DNA from: Kordiimonadales bacterium
Lineage (GTDB): Bacteria; Pseudomonadota; Alphaproteobacteria; Sphingomonadales; Kordiimonadaceae
Reading direction: 5' to 3'
Assembly: GCA_015485385.1 (NCBI GenBank)
Contig: WFTS01000117.1
Location: forward strand, 1 to 32,369
DNA length: 32,369 nt
Shown here: one piece after another, positions 7,204 through 15,718 of the stretch
Layout of the letters: every line of letters begins with the position of its first letter
How positions within the stretch are numbered: position 1 is the stretch's first letter
The notes under the pieces: model-generated
Told to the model about the DNA's origin: nothing
Databases searched by the model: none
The model's input: the letters and a program-made list of their open reading frames with translations, nothing else
Program-made: the position numbers and the translations under genes

Positions 7204-7219
7204 CCTCAATCATTGATGC
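7197..7219. promoter_or_regulatory. Inverted repeat GCATCAA-N9-TTGATGC, candidate operator
   Basis: A perfect 7-base inverted repeat (7197-7203 and 7213-7219) with a 9-base centre overlaps the predicted -35 box of the lipoprotein gene. The size (23 bp) and position are typical of a dimeric repressor site. There is no U-tract, so it is not a terminator. No regulator gene is next to it. Confidence 0.45.
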
Positions 7220-7321
7220 CAACTGCGGGATTACCTTAGCTAGGCCTGCCTGAACGGCAGCTTAACAAAGCTTGAACATGGACGCTGCCCTTTGAGCTGA
7301 AAACTGTTTGGCCTTTTGGGC

Positions 7322-8350
7322 TTAGCTTAAAAAGCCAACAGCCTTTTTCACGTCTGCCAAAATGGGCGCGGCTATCATTTGCGCACGCTCGCCGCCGTCT
7401 TTTAAAACGCTGTCGATATAAGAAGGGTCTGCTTGCAGGCGTTTCATTTCTTCGGTGATCGGGGCAAGTTTGCTAACCACCACATCGGTGAGCGCTTTTT
7501 TAAAGTCGCCAAAGCCCTTGCCTTCAAAATCGGCGCAGACCTGATCTCGGCTAATATCCGTAAGTGCCGCATAAATACCAACAAGATTTTGTGCCTCTGC
7601 ACGACCTTCAAGCATGTCAGCTTTGGCCGGCAGAAGTTCGGCATCGGTTTTGGCTTTGCGTATTTTGCGCGCCAAAGTGTCCGTATCATCATTGAGATTT
7701 ATCCGGCTGGCATCGGATGGATCAGATTTTGACATTTTTTTGGTGCCGTCACGCAAGCTCATAACGCGTGCGCCTTCGCCCATAATGATTGGTTCAGTCA
7801 GGGGAAAAAGCTCTACCCCAAAATCATGGTTAAACTTTTGCGCAATATCACGGGTAAGCTCTAGATGTTGCTTTTGGTCTTCGCCAACAGGGACATGAGT
7901 GGCCTTATAAAGAAGAATATCCGCCGCCATCAAGTTGGGATAAATATAAAGCCCGGTGGAGACTTTTTCACGGTTTTTACCAGCTTTATCTTTGAACTGG
8001 GTCATGCGGTTCAGCCAGCCAAGCCGGGAGACGCAGTTGAAAATCCACGATAATTCGGCATGGCCGGGCACTCGGCTTTGATTAAAGAGAATCGAGTTTT
8101 TTGGATCAACTCCTGCGGCGATATAGGCGGCAGCGGCCTCTCGTGTCTGAGCCGTCAGTTCTGCCGGATCTTGCCACACGGTGATCGCATGCATATCCAC
8201 GACACAGTAAATACATTCGTATGTGTCTTGCAGGCGGACCCAGTTGCGAAACGCACCCAGATAATTTCCTAGATGCATATTGCCAGAGGGCTGTGCGCCT
8301 GAAAAAACGCGGTTCTTTACGGTGGCTAGGGTGCTGGCGGTATCGCTCAC
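7322..8350 (-). CDS. trpS: Tryptophanyl-tRNA synthetase
   Basis: TrpS charges tRNA-Trp in the cytoplasm using ATP. The class I signatures are present: the HIGH-equivalent [13 protein letters not shown] near the N-terminus and KMSKS before [10 protein letters not shown]. The chosen start is GTG 8350, giving 342 residues beginning [14 protein letters not shown], close to the E. coli length of 334, with GGAG nine bases upstream. An upstream GTG at 8398 would add 16 residues and has a ribosome-site-like run directly against it, so it is less likely. It is the last gene of mutS-glnD-murJ-trpS, 68 bases after murJ. There is no leader peptide or T-box in front. Confidence 0.95.
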   Translation of the reverse strand: MSDTASTLATVKNRVFSGAQPSGNMHLGNYLGAFRNWVRLQDTYECIYCVVDMHAITVWQDPAELTAQTREAAAAYIAAGVDPKNSILFNQSRVPGHAELSWIFNCVSRLGWLNRMTQFKDKAGKNREKVSTGLYIYPNLMAADILLYKATHVPVGEDQKQHLELTRDIAQKFNHDFGVELFPLTEPIIMGEGARVMSLRDGTKKMSKSDPSDASRINLNDDTDTLARKIRKAKTDAELLPAKADMLEGRAEAQNLVGIYAALTDISRDQVCADFEGKGFGDFKKALTDVVVSKLAPITEEMKRLQADPSYIDSVLKDGGERAQMIAAPILADVKKAVGFLS

Positions 8351-8418
8351 TGAGGTGGTCTCCACGAAAAAAATGCTTGAGGCCTTATGGCAAGCCACCC
8401 TCTTAGGGTCAAGCTGGA

Positions 8419-9981
8419 TCAGCCTGAACGGCGCATAAAGGCTTTGATTTCGGCCCGAGAGAGGGTGCGCAGAAGGATATTGGCCCCAAGATATGTGGCC
8501 CCGCCCAGAGCAACGAGACCCATCAGGGTCAAAATGCGCACACTGCCGTCAGCCGCAAAGCTTGCGGTCACCATGTCACCAGCAAAAAAAAGGGCTGCGC
8601 CCATAATAGAGCTGGCGAACACACATTTCCCAATGCGCCGCTTTGTGGCGGCTAGTAAAGTTAGGTGCCCTCGGGATTTCAACCCCCAATACAGCATAAA
8701 AACATTAACCCAAGCCGCAATTGCGGTGGCCGCCGCCAGCCCGACATGGGCAAAATATTGGATGAGAATGATATTGAGCGTGGTGTTAACCACCAGCGAT
8801 ATAATGCCGAACCTCACTGGGGTTTTGGTGTCTTTGCGGGCAAAATAACCGGGGGTTAAGGCTTTGGCGATCACATAAGCGGGCAGGCCAAGGGCATAAA
8901 CCATCAAGGCTGCGGCTGCGGCCTCGGTATCAGCAGCAGAAAAGGCACCGCGTTCAAACAAGGTGGCAATGATGGGTGCCGCGATAAGCGCCAAGGCCGT
9001 TGCGGCAGGCAGGGTTAAAAACAGTGAAAATTCCAGCGCCTTATTTTGTTGCAGGTTGGCGGCATCCTCTTCTTTGGCTGACAAAAGCCTGGAAATGCTT
9101 GGCAGCAGGACGGTGCCAACGGCGACTCCGATTACACCAAGGGGCAATTGGCTTAGTCTATCGGCGTAGGATAACCACGAGATAGACCCTTCCGGTAAAT
9201 ACCGGGCCGCGATCACCAGATCGATAAAGAGGTTTATCTGCATGACCCCGGCCCCAATGGCGGCTGGACCGAGAATGATAAACAATTCTTTGACATCGGG
9301 GGATAACCGGGGGCGCGGCAGCGATATGCGGATGCCAGCACGGCGGGCGCTGATATAAAGCAGCAGCAGCTGCGCAAACCCTGCAACCGAGACAGAAATC
9401 GCAAGCGCCCGCGCACCAGCCACATCGGTTTCGGCAAAATAAACAAGCGCTGCGATCATGCAGGCATTTAGCAAAACCGGGGCAAAGGCTGCGGCAGAAT
9501 AGCGGCTATAAGCGTTAAGCATACCCGCGTAAAAAGAGACCAACGAGATTAAGATTAGATAAGGGAATGTAAAGCGCCCTAATTCGACAACAAAGTTAAA
9601 TTTGGCACTGTCACCCTCAAAGCCTCCGGTTAAGCCCAGCATGACCGGAGCCATGCCCACTTCCATAATCACAAGAAAAATTAGGAGAACAGGCAAAAAC
9701 CAACTTAGGACGCGCCCGGCGAAGGCTTCGGCTGCATGGCGGCTTTCTGGGGTTATCTCATTGCCAAGGGCTCTTGAAAACAAAGGCACGAAGGCCGCAG
9801 AAAAAGCACCCTCCGCAAACAAGCGGCGGAAAAAATTGGGGACTTTAAAGGCAATAAAAAAGGCATCTGCCGCCATGCCAGCCCCTAGATAGCGCGCCAG
9901 AAGCACATCGCGTACAAACCCGAAAATTCGGGATAGCAAGGTGAACCCACCCACGGTTGAGATGTTTTTTACAAGGCTCAA
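8419..9981 (-). CDS. murJ: Lipid II flippase MurJ
   Basis: The protein has 520 residues with about 14 hydrophobic helices, a member of the MATE-like MOP flippases that move lipid II across the inner membrane for peptidoglycan synthesis. The N-terminus [25 protein letters not shown] is the family's standard beginning, with [12 protein letters not shown] and [18 protein letters not shown] following. The start is TTG 9981, which overlaps the glnD stop in the sequence TTGA. This start is supported by the canonical N-terminus and by the overlap, which suggests translational coupling. It is also called mviN in older annotation. Confidence 0.95.
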   Translation of the reverse strand: MSLVKNISTVGGFTLLSRIFGFVRDVLLARYLGAGMAADAFFIAFKVPNFFRRLFAEGAFSAAFVPLFSRALGNEITPESRHAAEAFAGRVLSWFLPVLLIFLVIMEVGMAPVMLGLTGGFEGDSAKFNFVVELGRFTFPYLILISLVSFYAGMLNAYSRYSAAAFAPVLLNACMIAALVYFAETDVAGARALAISVSVAGFAQLLLLYISARRAGIRISLPRPRLSPDVKELFIILGPAAIGAGVMQINLFIDLVIAARYLPEGSISWLSYADRLSQLPLGVIGVAVGTVLLPSISRLLSAKEEDAANLQQNKALEFSLFLTLPAATALALIAAPIIATLFERGAFSAADTEAAAAALMVYALGLPAYVIAKALTPGYFARKDTKTPVRFGIISLVVNTTLNIILIQYFAHVGLAAATAIAAWVNVFMLYWGLKSRGHLTLLAATKRRIGKCVFASSIMGAALFFAGDMVTASFAADGSVRILTLMGLVALGGATYLGANILLRTLSRAEIKAFMRRSG

Positions 9982-12740
9982 GGGGACGTCTCCGGCGTGT
10001 TCGCCGTGTCTTTGCTTGGCTTTAATGATTTACCATCAGCCGCCAGCAAAAGTTTGCTTTCAATATTGCGCAGACGCACTTTGTTGCTCACTTTTTGTCC
10101 CACCAGATCACGCACATAAAAGACATCGATAGCACGTTCGCCGTAGGTTGCAACATGGGCCGAATAGATCGACAGCTTCAGACGGTAGAGCGCATAGGCT
10201 AAATCATATAGTAAACCCGGTCGATCTTTGGCGTTCACTTCAATCACGGTGGCTCGGTTCGAGGCTTTATTGTCGATCAGCACAACAGGCTCTATTTCAA
10301 AGGCGCTGTCTTTGGCTCCAAAAACCCGCTTATTTTTCAGCTGCTCTTTGGGGCGCACATTGCCCTGAAGCGTGTTGAAAATGGTTTCTTCCAGCCGATC
10401 AAGCTGGCGGCGACTGTCGAACGCCCGGCCTTCTAGGTCTTGCACCGTGAAATTATCCATTGCCATGCCGTCGCGTGAGGTGTGGATTTTTGCGCCTGTG
10501 ATGGTGGCCCCTGCGACGCCAAGCGCACCGACAACACGGGCGAAAACCCCCGGATGATCCTCGACATACACCGCGACATTGGTCATATCCTGGAAGGTCT
10601 CAACACGCGCGGTAATGCCAAGGGGCTTGCCTTGCTCGTCGGTGCGCCGCATCAACCGCGCGTTCTGAAGCAGCGTGTCTTTTTCTTCGGCGATCCAGTA
10701 AGCGTCATTCATCCGGGCTTGGTGGGCTTCAATAAGGGCTGTGTCCCAGCTTTTCAGCGATTTGGCGAGCGCTGCCTTTTTCTTGGACACGCGCACTTCT
10801 CGCGCTCGGCCTGCGTGGCCTGCGTTCAGGACTTCTTCTGCCGCGCGGTATAAGTCTCGTAGCAGTTGGCCTTTCCAGCCATTCCATGTGCCCGGCCCGA
10901 CAGCGCGAATATCAACAACTGTCAGCACAAGCAAAAGCCGAAGGCGCTCCGGGCTTTTCACTATTTCGCAAAAATCCATTATGGTTTTATGGTCGGCAAG
11001 GTCTCGTTTGAAGGCGGTGTTGCTCATCAAGAGGTGCCACCGCACAAGCCAGGCAACCGTTTCAGTTTCTGCGGGTTTAAGGCCAAACCGGGGACAGAGC
11101 GCCTTGGCCACATCCGCCCCGATCACGGAATGGTCCCCGCCGCGCCCCTTGGCAATATCATGCAGCAGAACCGCCACATATAAAACGCGCCGCGAGACAA
11201 TTTTCTGGATCACTTCGGTTGATAGGGGGTGGTCGGCAACCAGTGCGCCACTTTCGATGCGCGGCAACAAACCGATCGCCTGAATGGTGTGTTCGTCCAC
11301 AGTATAATGATGGTACATATCATATTGCATCTGCGCGACAACACGGCCGAAATCTGGGATAAATCGTCCAAAAACCCCCGCTTCATTCATGCGGCGAAGT
11401 GTCACTTCGGCTTCATTGGTAGATGTTAGCACGCTTAGGAAATCAGCGTTGGCATCCGGGTTTTTGCGCACGTTAGCGTCTATAGCTTGTAGATTATGTT
11501 TCATTTGCCGTAGGGCGTCAGGGTGAATATCAAGCCCGCTTTCATCGGCCACGCGGAAAATGCGCACCATCAGCGCAGGGTTGTCTTTAAAGTCGTCTTT
11601 TTTCTGGACCGTTAACCGACCGCTTTCCACTGCAAATTCTTTCAGCTTTTTGGTACGGCGGATGCGCGAAAAGAAAGTTTTTTTCTGACGGGCCTCTAGA
11701 ACAGCGCAAAAAATACGGGTCAAGTCCCCCACTTGTTTGGCGACGATAAAATAATGCTTCATAAAGCGCTCTACCGCCGAAAGGCCGGGGTGGGCTTTAT
11801 ATTGCAGCACTTCAGACAAGCGCTTTTGCATGTCAAATGTCAGCCGTTCTTCGGCACGGTCTGCCAGAAAATGCAGGGCTACACGCACAGTCCACAGAAA
11901 AGATTCTGCTTTGTGAAACTGACGGTTTTCGCTGTCTGTCAAAATATTTGGGCTGACCGCCTTGGACCGGCTAACCCCGTATAGATACCGGGCAATCCAC
12001 CACATGGTCTGCAGGTCGCGTAATCCGCCTTTGCCGTCCTTGATGTTGGGCTCAACCACATAGCGGCTATCACCAAGACGTTTGTGGCGCTTGTTACGCT
12101 CGTCTAGTTTTTGATCGACAAAATCAGCATGGCTGCCAGAGACCACCCGACGGAAAAACCGTTTAGCGGCCACTTTGAAAAGGTCTTTGTCACCCCATAG
12201 ATAGCGCGCTTCCAAAAGGGCTGTGCGGATCGTAAGGTCTTGTTTGGCAAGGCGGCTGCATTCCTCCGGTGTTCGGGTGGCATGCCCCACTTTAAGCCCC
12301 AAATCCCACAGGACATAGAGCATATATTCAACTACACTTTCAGCCCACGGCGTTGATTTATAGGGGATAAGAAACAAGAGATCGATATCTGAATAGGGCG
12401 CGAGTTCTCCGCGGCCATACCCTCCGGTTGCGACCAAACATAACCGTTCTGAGGCGGTTGGGTTGCCAAGCGGATAGACATAAGTTGTGGTAAAATCAAA
12501 CAGGGCCCTCAGAAGCTGGTCGAGCACATACGAGAGTTCAGCGGCAGACATTTGGCCCTTTTCAGCCTCGTCAAAAAACCGTCGCTTTACCTCATTCCAC
12601 CCCTTTTGGTGCGCATCTTTCAAAATGGTTACCAGCCCGGATTGCCATTTATCTTTTGGTGTATTGTTCGCAAGGTCATCCAACGCAACAACCAAAGCTT
12701 TGCGGTTTATCAGATCCCGGCGTTTGTGAACGTTCGACAT
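9978..12740 (-). CDS. glnD: PII uridylyltransferase/uridylyl-removing enzyme
   Basis: GlnD reads glutamine and adds or removes UMP on PII proteins, setting nitrogen status. The order of domains is the usual one. The nucleotidyltransferase motif ATGGYGRGELAPYSDIDLLF lies near residues 105-125. Next comes the helical linker with PNIKDGKGGLRDLQTMWW. The HD hydrolase follows, with LLHDIAKGRGGDHSVIG. Two C-terminal ACT domains begin near VAVYVEDHPGVFARV and VIEVNAKDRPGLLYDLAYAL and bind glutamine. At 920 residues it has the family's normal length. The start is taken as ATG 12740. A TTG three codons earlier at 12749 sits closer to the AAGGA site and cannot be excluded. It lies 36 bases after the mutS stop and overlaps murJ by 4 bases. 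Confidence 0.96.
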   Translation of the reverse strand: MSNVHKRRDLINRKALVVALDDLANNTPKDKWQSGLVTILKDAHQKGWNEVKRRFFDEAEKGQMSAAELSYVLDQLLRALFDFTTTYVYPLGNPTASERLCLVATGGYGRGELAPYSDIDLLFLIPYKSTPWAESVVEYMLYVLWDLGLKVGHATRTPEECSRLAKQDLTIRTALLEARYLWGDKDLFKVAAKRFFRRVVSGSHADFVDQKLDERNKRHKRLGDSRYVVEPNIKDGKGGLRDLQTMWWIARYLYGVSRSKAVSPNILTDSENRQFHKAESFLWTVRVALHFLADRAEERLTFDMQKRLSEVLQYKAHPGLSAVERFMKHYFIVAKQVGDLTRIFCAVLEARQKKTFFSRIRRTKKLKEFAVESGRLTVQKKDDFKDNPALMVRIFRVADESGLDIHPDALRQMKHNLQAIDANVRKNPDANADFLSVLTSTNEAEVTLRRMNEAGVFGRFIPDFGRVVAQMQYDMYHHYTVDEHTIQAIGLLPRIESGALVADHPLSTEVIQKIVSRRVLYVAVLLHDIAKGRGGDHSVIGADVAKALCPRFGLKPAETETVAWLVRWHLLMSNTAFKRDLADHKTIMDFCEIVKSPERLRLLLVLTVVDIRAVGPGTWNGWKGQLLRDLYRAAEEVLNAGHAGRAREVRVSKKKAALAKSLKSWDTALIEAHQARMNDAYWIAEEKDTLLQNARLMRRTDEQGKPLGITARVETFQDMTNVAVYVEDHPGVFARVVGALGVAGATITGAKIHTSRDGMAMDNFTVQDLEGRAFDSRRQLDRLEETIFNTLQGNVRPKEQLKNKRVFGAKDSAFEIEPVVLIDNKASNRATVIEVNAKDRPGLLYDLAYALYRLKLSIYSAHVATYGERAIDVFYVRDLVGQKVSNKVRLRNIESKLLLAADGKSLKPSKDTANTPETSP

Positions 12741-12776
12741 TCGGGGCAATTTATCCTTAGTCTTTCAGCCTTAAAA

Positions 12777-15530
12777 TTAGTCGTCTGGCATAACTTTTTT
12801 AAGGTCGTATAAAATCTCTAGGGCTTGTTTGGGGCTTAGTTCATCGGGGTTAATCTCACGCAGCTCCTGTTCCACCACAGAGGAATGTTTGGCTGTTTGA
12901 GGGGCAGCAGTAGGCGCAGACTGAAATAGGGGCAAATCTTGAATGAGCCCCTGCACCTTGTCTCCCTGATCGCTATTTTCAAGATGATCGAGAACCTGCC
13001 GTGCGCGGGTGACCACATTTTTTGGCAATCCTGCAAGCTTGGCAACCTGAATCCCGTATGATCTGTCCGCCGCCCCGTGGCCAACTTCATGCAAAAAGAC
13101 CACATCCCCTTTCCACTCTCGCACTTTCATAGACCGAAGCGACACAGACTCTAGCGTCTCTTTTAGGGCGGTTAGTTCGTGATAATGGGTTGCAAACAGC
13201 GCGCGCGACTGGTTGATATTATGAAGCTGCTCTACCGCAGCCCACGCAATAGAAAGCCCGTCATAGGTTGCCGTTCCGCGGCCAATTTCATCTAAAATCA
13301 CCAAGGATTTCGGCCCAGCCTGATTGAGGATCGCCGCCGTTTCCACCATTTCAACCATGAAGGTTGAGCGCCCGTGCGCCAAATCGTCAGAGGCACCCAC
13401 ACGGCTAAACAGGCGGTCCACCACACCGATATGGGCACTGGCAGCCGGAACATAAGCCCCAAGCTGTGCCATCACAGCGATCAGGGCATTTTGCCGTAAA
13501 AAGGTAGATTTACCCGCCATGTTCGGCCCTGTGATCAACCATAATCGATCTTGTGGGGCGAGATTGCAGTCATTGGCGACAAAGGGGCTATTGTCTGTTT
13601 TCCTGAGCGCCTGTTCCACCACCGGGTGGCGTCCCCCTTCGATCTGAAACGAAAGGCTATCATCCACATCGGGGCGCACATGGCGCTCTTCTTCTGCCAA
13701 GGTCGCTAAGGCCGCCGACACATCTAAAACCGCCAAAGCATCAGCGGTGAGTGATATTTCACTGGCTTGTATGAGAATATCCTGAACTAGATCACTGAAT
13801 ATTTGGGCCTCAAGGGCCAGCGCGCGGTCCCCGGCCTCAGATATCTTGCCAGCAAGGGAGGATAATTCGGCCGTAGAAAAGCGAACCGCATTTGCCAGTG
13901 TTTGCCGATGAATAAAACTGTCACTTAATGGCGGGGATAAAAGTTTTTCAGCATGTTTTGCGGAAATATCCACATGATAGCCCAGCACGCCGTTGTGTTT
14001 TATTTTTAGTGCGCTAATTTCGGTGAGCGCTTGATATTCGCCCTCTAGCTGCGCAATCAAGCGGCGGCTGTGGTCTTTAAGTGTGCGAAATTCATCTAGT
14101 GCAGTGTTATAACCCTCGCGGATATAACCTCCATCACGGGTGATCAGGGGTGGTTCGTCCACAAGGGCACGCTCAAGCTTATCGATCAAACTATCGTGGT
14201 TACCCAAATCTTCGTGCGCTTCACTGACAAGCATGGGCACTTCATCAAGAACCCCTTCAGGGCCAGACAACAAGGTTTGCAAAGCACGCGCTGCTTTTAG
14301 GCCGTCTCTGAGCGCGGAAAGATCACGAGGACCGCCGCGCCCAAGCGATAGCCTTGCCAAAGCGCGCTCAATATCTGGCACACCTTTCAGTGTGGTTCGC
14401 AAGTCAGCGCGCAAGCTGATGCGGGCAAAAAAGTGATCTACACAGTCAAGCCGTTCATTGATGCGCACAGGATCTGTCAGCGGCGCGGACAGTCGCTTGG
14501 TCAAAAGTCGGGCGCCTGCCCCGGTTACCGTGCGGTCAAGGGTCGATAGCAAGCTGCCTGATGTGTCACCAGTTTGCGTGCGCACCAGCTCTAAACTGCG
14601 GCGCGTGGCGGCATCGATCATCATTGTGCCATCAGTTGATAGGCGACGCGGCGGCATCAAGCGCGGTAGGTTGCCTTTTTGTGTCTCGTCCAGATAATCC
14701 ACCAAAGCCCCTGCGGCGGCCAGATCCGCACGCTTAAAAGCAGCAAAACCGTCTAGCGTTGCAACATCAAATAAACCTTTCAAAAGACGCATACCAAGCG
14801 TGCTGTCAAAGTGGCTTTTATCTACCCGGCTAATGACCCCGCGCCAATCAAACAAACCGGGAGCAACGCTTTTGTCGTCTATCAAGTCATCCGGCACTAT
14901 CAGCTCGCCCGGTTGCAAGCGTGCTAAATCGGCATCCAAGCGCCCAGCCTTTGTCGGCAGGATGAAAAATTCGCCTGTTGAAACTTCAGCGACTGCCAGC
15001 GACAAAGTCTTTTGCGCGCGCCCCAAAGCAACCAAATAATTATTGCTGCGGGGGTTAAGAAGGTTTTCTTCTGTCAGCGTTCCGGGAGTTACCAGCCGTA
15101 CCACTTCGCGCCGCACCACCGATTTTGCCCCGCGCTTTTTGGCCTCAATTGGATTTTCTGTTTGCTCGCAAACCGCTACTTTAAAAGACTTTTTGATCAG
15201 GCGGGACAGGTAAACCTCACTGGCATGGACCGGCACGCCAGCCATGGGGATGTCTTGCCCATCTATTTTCCCGCGTTTTGTCAGGGTGATATCAAGAGCC
15301 GCAGACGCACGCTCTGCATCTTCGAAAAACAGTTCGTAAAAATCACCCATGCGGTAAAATAACAAACAGTCAGGATAGGCAGCCTTGATTGCCAAAAACT
15401 GTTCCATCATCGGGGTTACACCCGGTGCGTTGGCAAGCTTGGTCCATTTATTATCGGCCCCCTCTGGCCCCGCACCCCCGTTATGGGCGTGGTTTTGCTG
15501 TAATGCACCTGAAACGTTACCTGATGCCAT
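12777..15530 (-). CDS. mutS: DNA mismatch repair protein MutS
   Basis: MutS recognises mismatches and small loops in newly replicated DNA and recruits MutL. The mismatch-binding domain shows GVTPMMEQFLAIKAAYPDCL then RMGDFYELF, where the F-x-E residues that wedge into the mismatch lie. The ATPase domain has Walker A GPNMAGKSTFLRQ, then DEIGRGTATYDG and ATHYHEL. The C-terminal tail carries a helix-turn-helix region before LYDLKKVMPDD. The start is ATG 15530 (917 residues), with AAAGG ten bases upstream. A TTG at 15566 would add 12 residues. It is first in the operon mutS-glnD-murJ-trpS, and maeB is divergent. No mutL is nearby. Confidence 0.96.
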   Translation of the reverse strand: MASGNVSGALQQNHAHNGGAGPEGADNKWTKLANAPGVTPMMEQFLAIKAAYPDCLLFYRMGDFYELFFEDAERASAALDITLTKRGKIDGQDIPMAGVPVHASEVYLSRLIKKSFKVAVCEQTENPIEAKKRGAKSVVRREVVRLVTPGTLTEENLLNPRSNNYLVALGRAQKTLSLAVAEVSTGEFFILPTKAGRLDADLARLQPGELIVPDDLIDDKSVAPGLFDWRGVISRVDKSHFDSTLGMRLLKGLFDVATLDGFAAFKRADLAAAGALVDYLDETQKGNLPRLMPPRRLSTDGTMMIDAATRRSLELVRTQTGDTSGSLLSTLDRTVTGAGARLLTKRLSAPLTDPVRINERLDCVDHFFARISLRADLRTTLKGVPDIERALARLSLGRGGPRDLSALRDGLKAARALQTLLSGPEGVLDEVPMLVSEAHEDLGNHDSLIDKLERALVDEPPLITRDGGYIREGYNTALDEFRTLKDHSRRLIAQLEGEYQALTEISALKIKHNGVLGYHVDISAKHAEKLLSPPLSDSFIHRQTLANAVRFSTAELSSLAGKISEAGDRALALEAQIFSDLVQDILIQASEISLTADALAVLDVSAALATLAEEERHVRPDVDDSLSFQIEGGRHPVVEQALRKTDNSPFVANDCNLAPQDRLWLITGPNMAGKSTFLRQNALIAVMAQLGAYVPAASAHIGVVDRLFSRVGASDDLAHGRSTFMVEMVETAAILNQAGPKSLVILDEIGRGTATYDGLSIAWAAVEQLHNINQSRALFATHYHELTALKETLESVSLRSMKVREWKGDVVFLHEVGHGAADRSYGIQVAKLAGLPKNVVTRARQVLDHLENSDQGDKVQGLIQDLPLFQSAPTAAPQTAKHSSVVEQELREINPDELSPKQALEILYDLKKVMPDD

Positions 15531-15707
15531 ATTAGAAAAACCTTTAGTATTATTATAAAAATTCAATTGTCAGTGACGATATGCCATAGTATGCGCCGTA
15601 TGTAGGTCGCTTTTAGAACATTCTTGTGATTACGGCTATACCCGATCACGCCCAAGCGATAATCAAAACGCCCGAGAAGATTAGAGGCAAAGCGCCTCAG
15701 AAGAATA

Positions 15708-15717
15708 GAGGATCCTC
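15708..15717 (+). promoter_or_regulatory. Palindromic ribosome-binding site of maeB
   Basis: The GAGGA that decides the maeB start at 15719 lies inside a perfect 10-base palindrome, GAGGATCCTC. Upstream, GAGGC (15684-15688) and GCCTC (15694-15698) can form a second 5-bp stem. Either could hide the ribosome site in RNA, but both are short. This choice of start removes 31 residues from the open frame. Confidence 0.35.
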
Positions 15718-15718
15718 A

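Noticed and set aside
10741-11283. 180-codon open frame opposite glnD
   Set aside because: It lies within the HD and ACT region of glnD on the other strand, has a Ser/Arg-rich translation, and no ribosome site or family resemblance.
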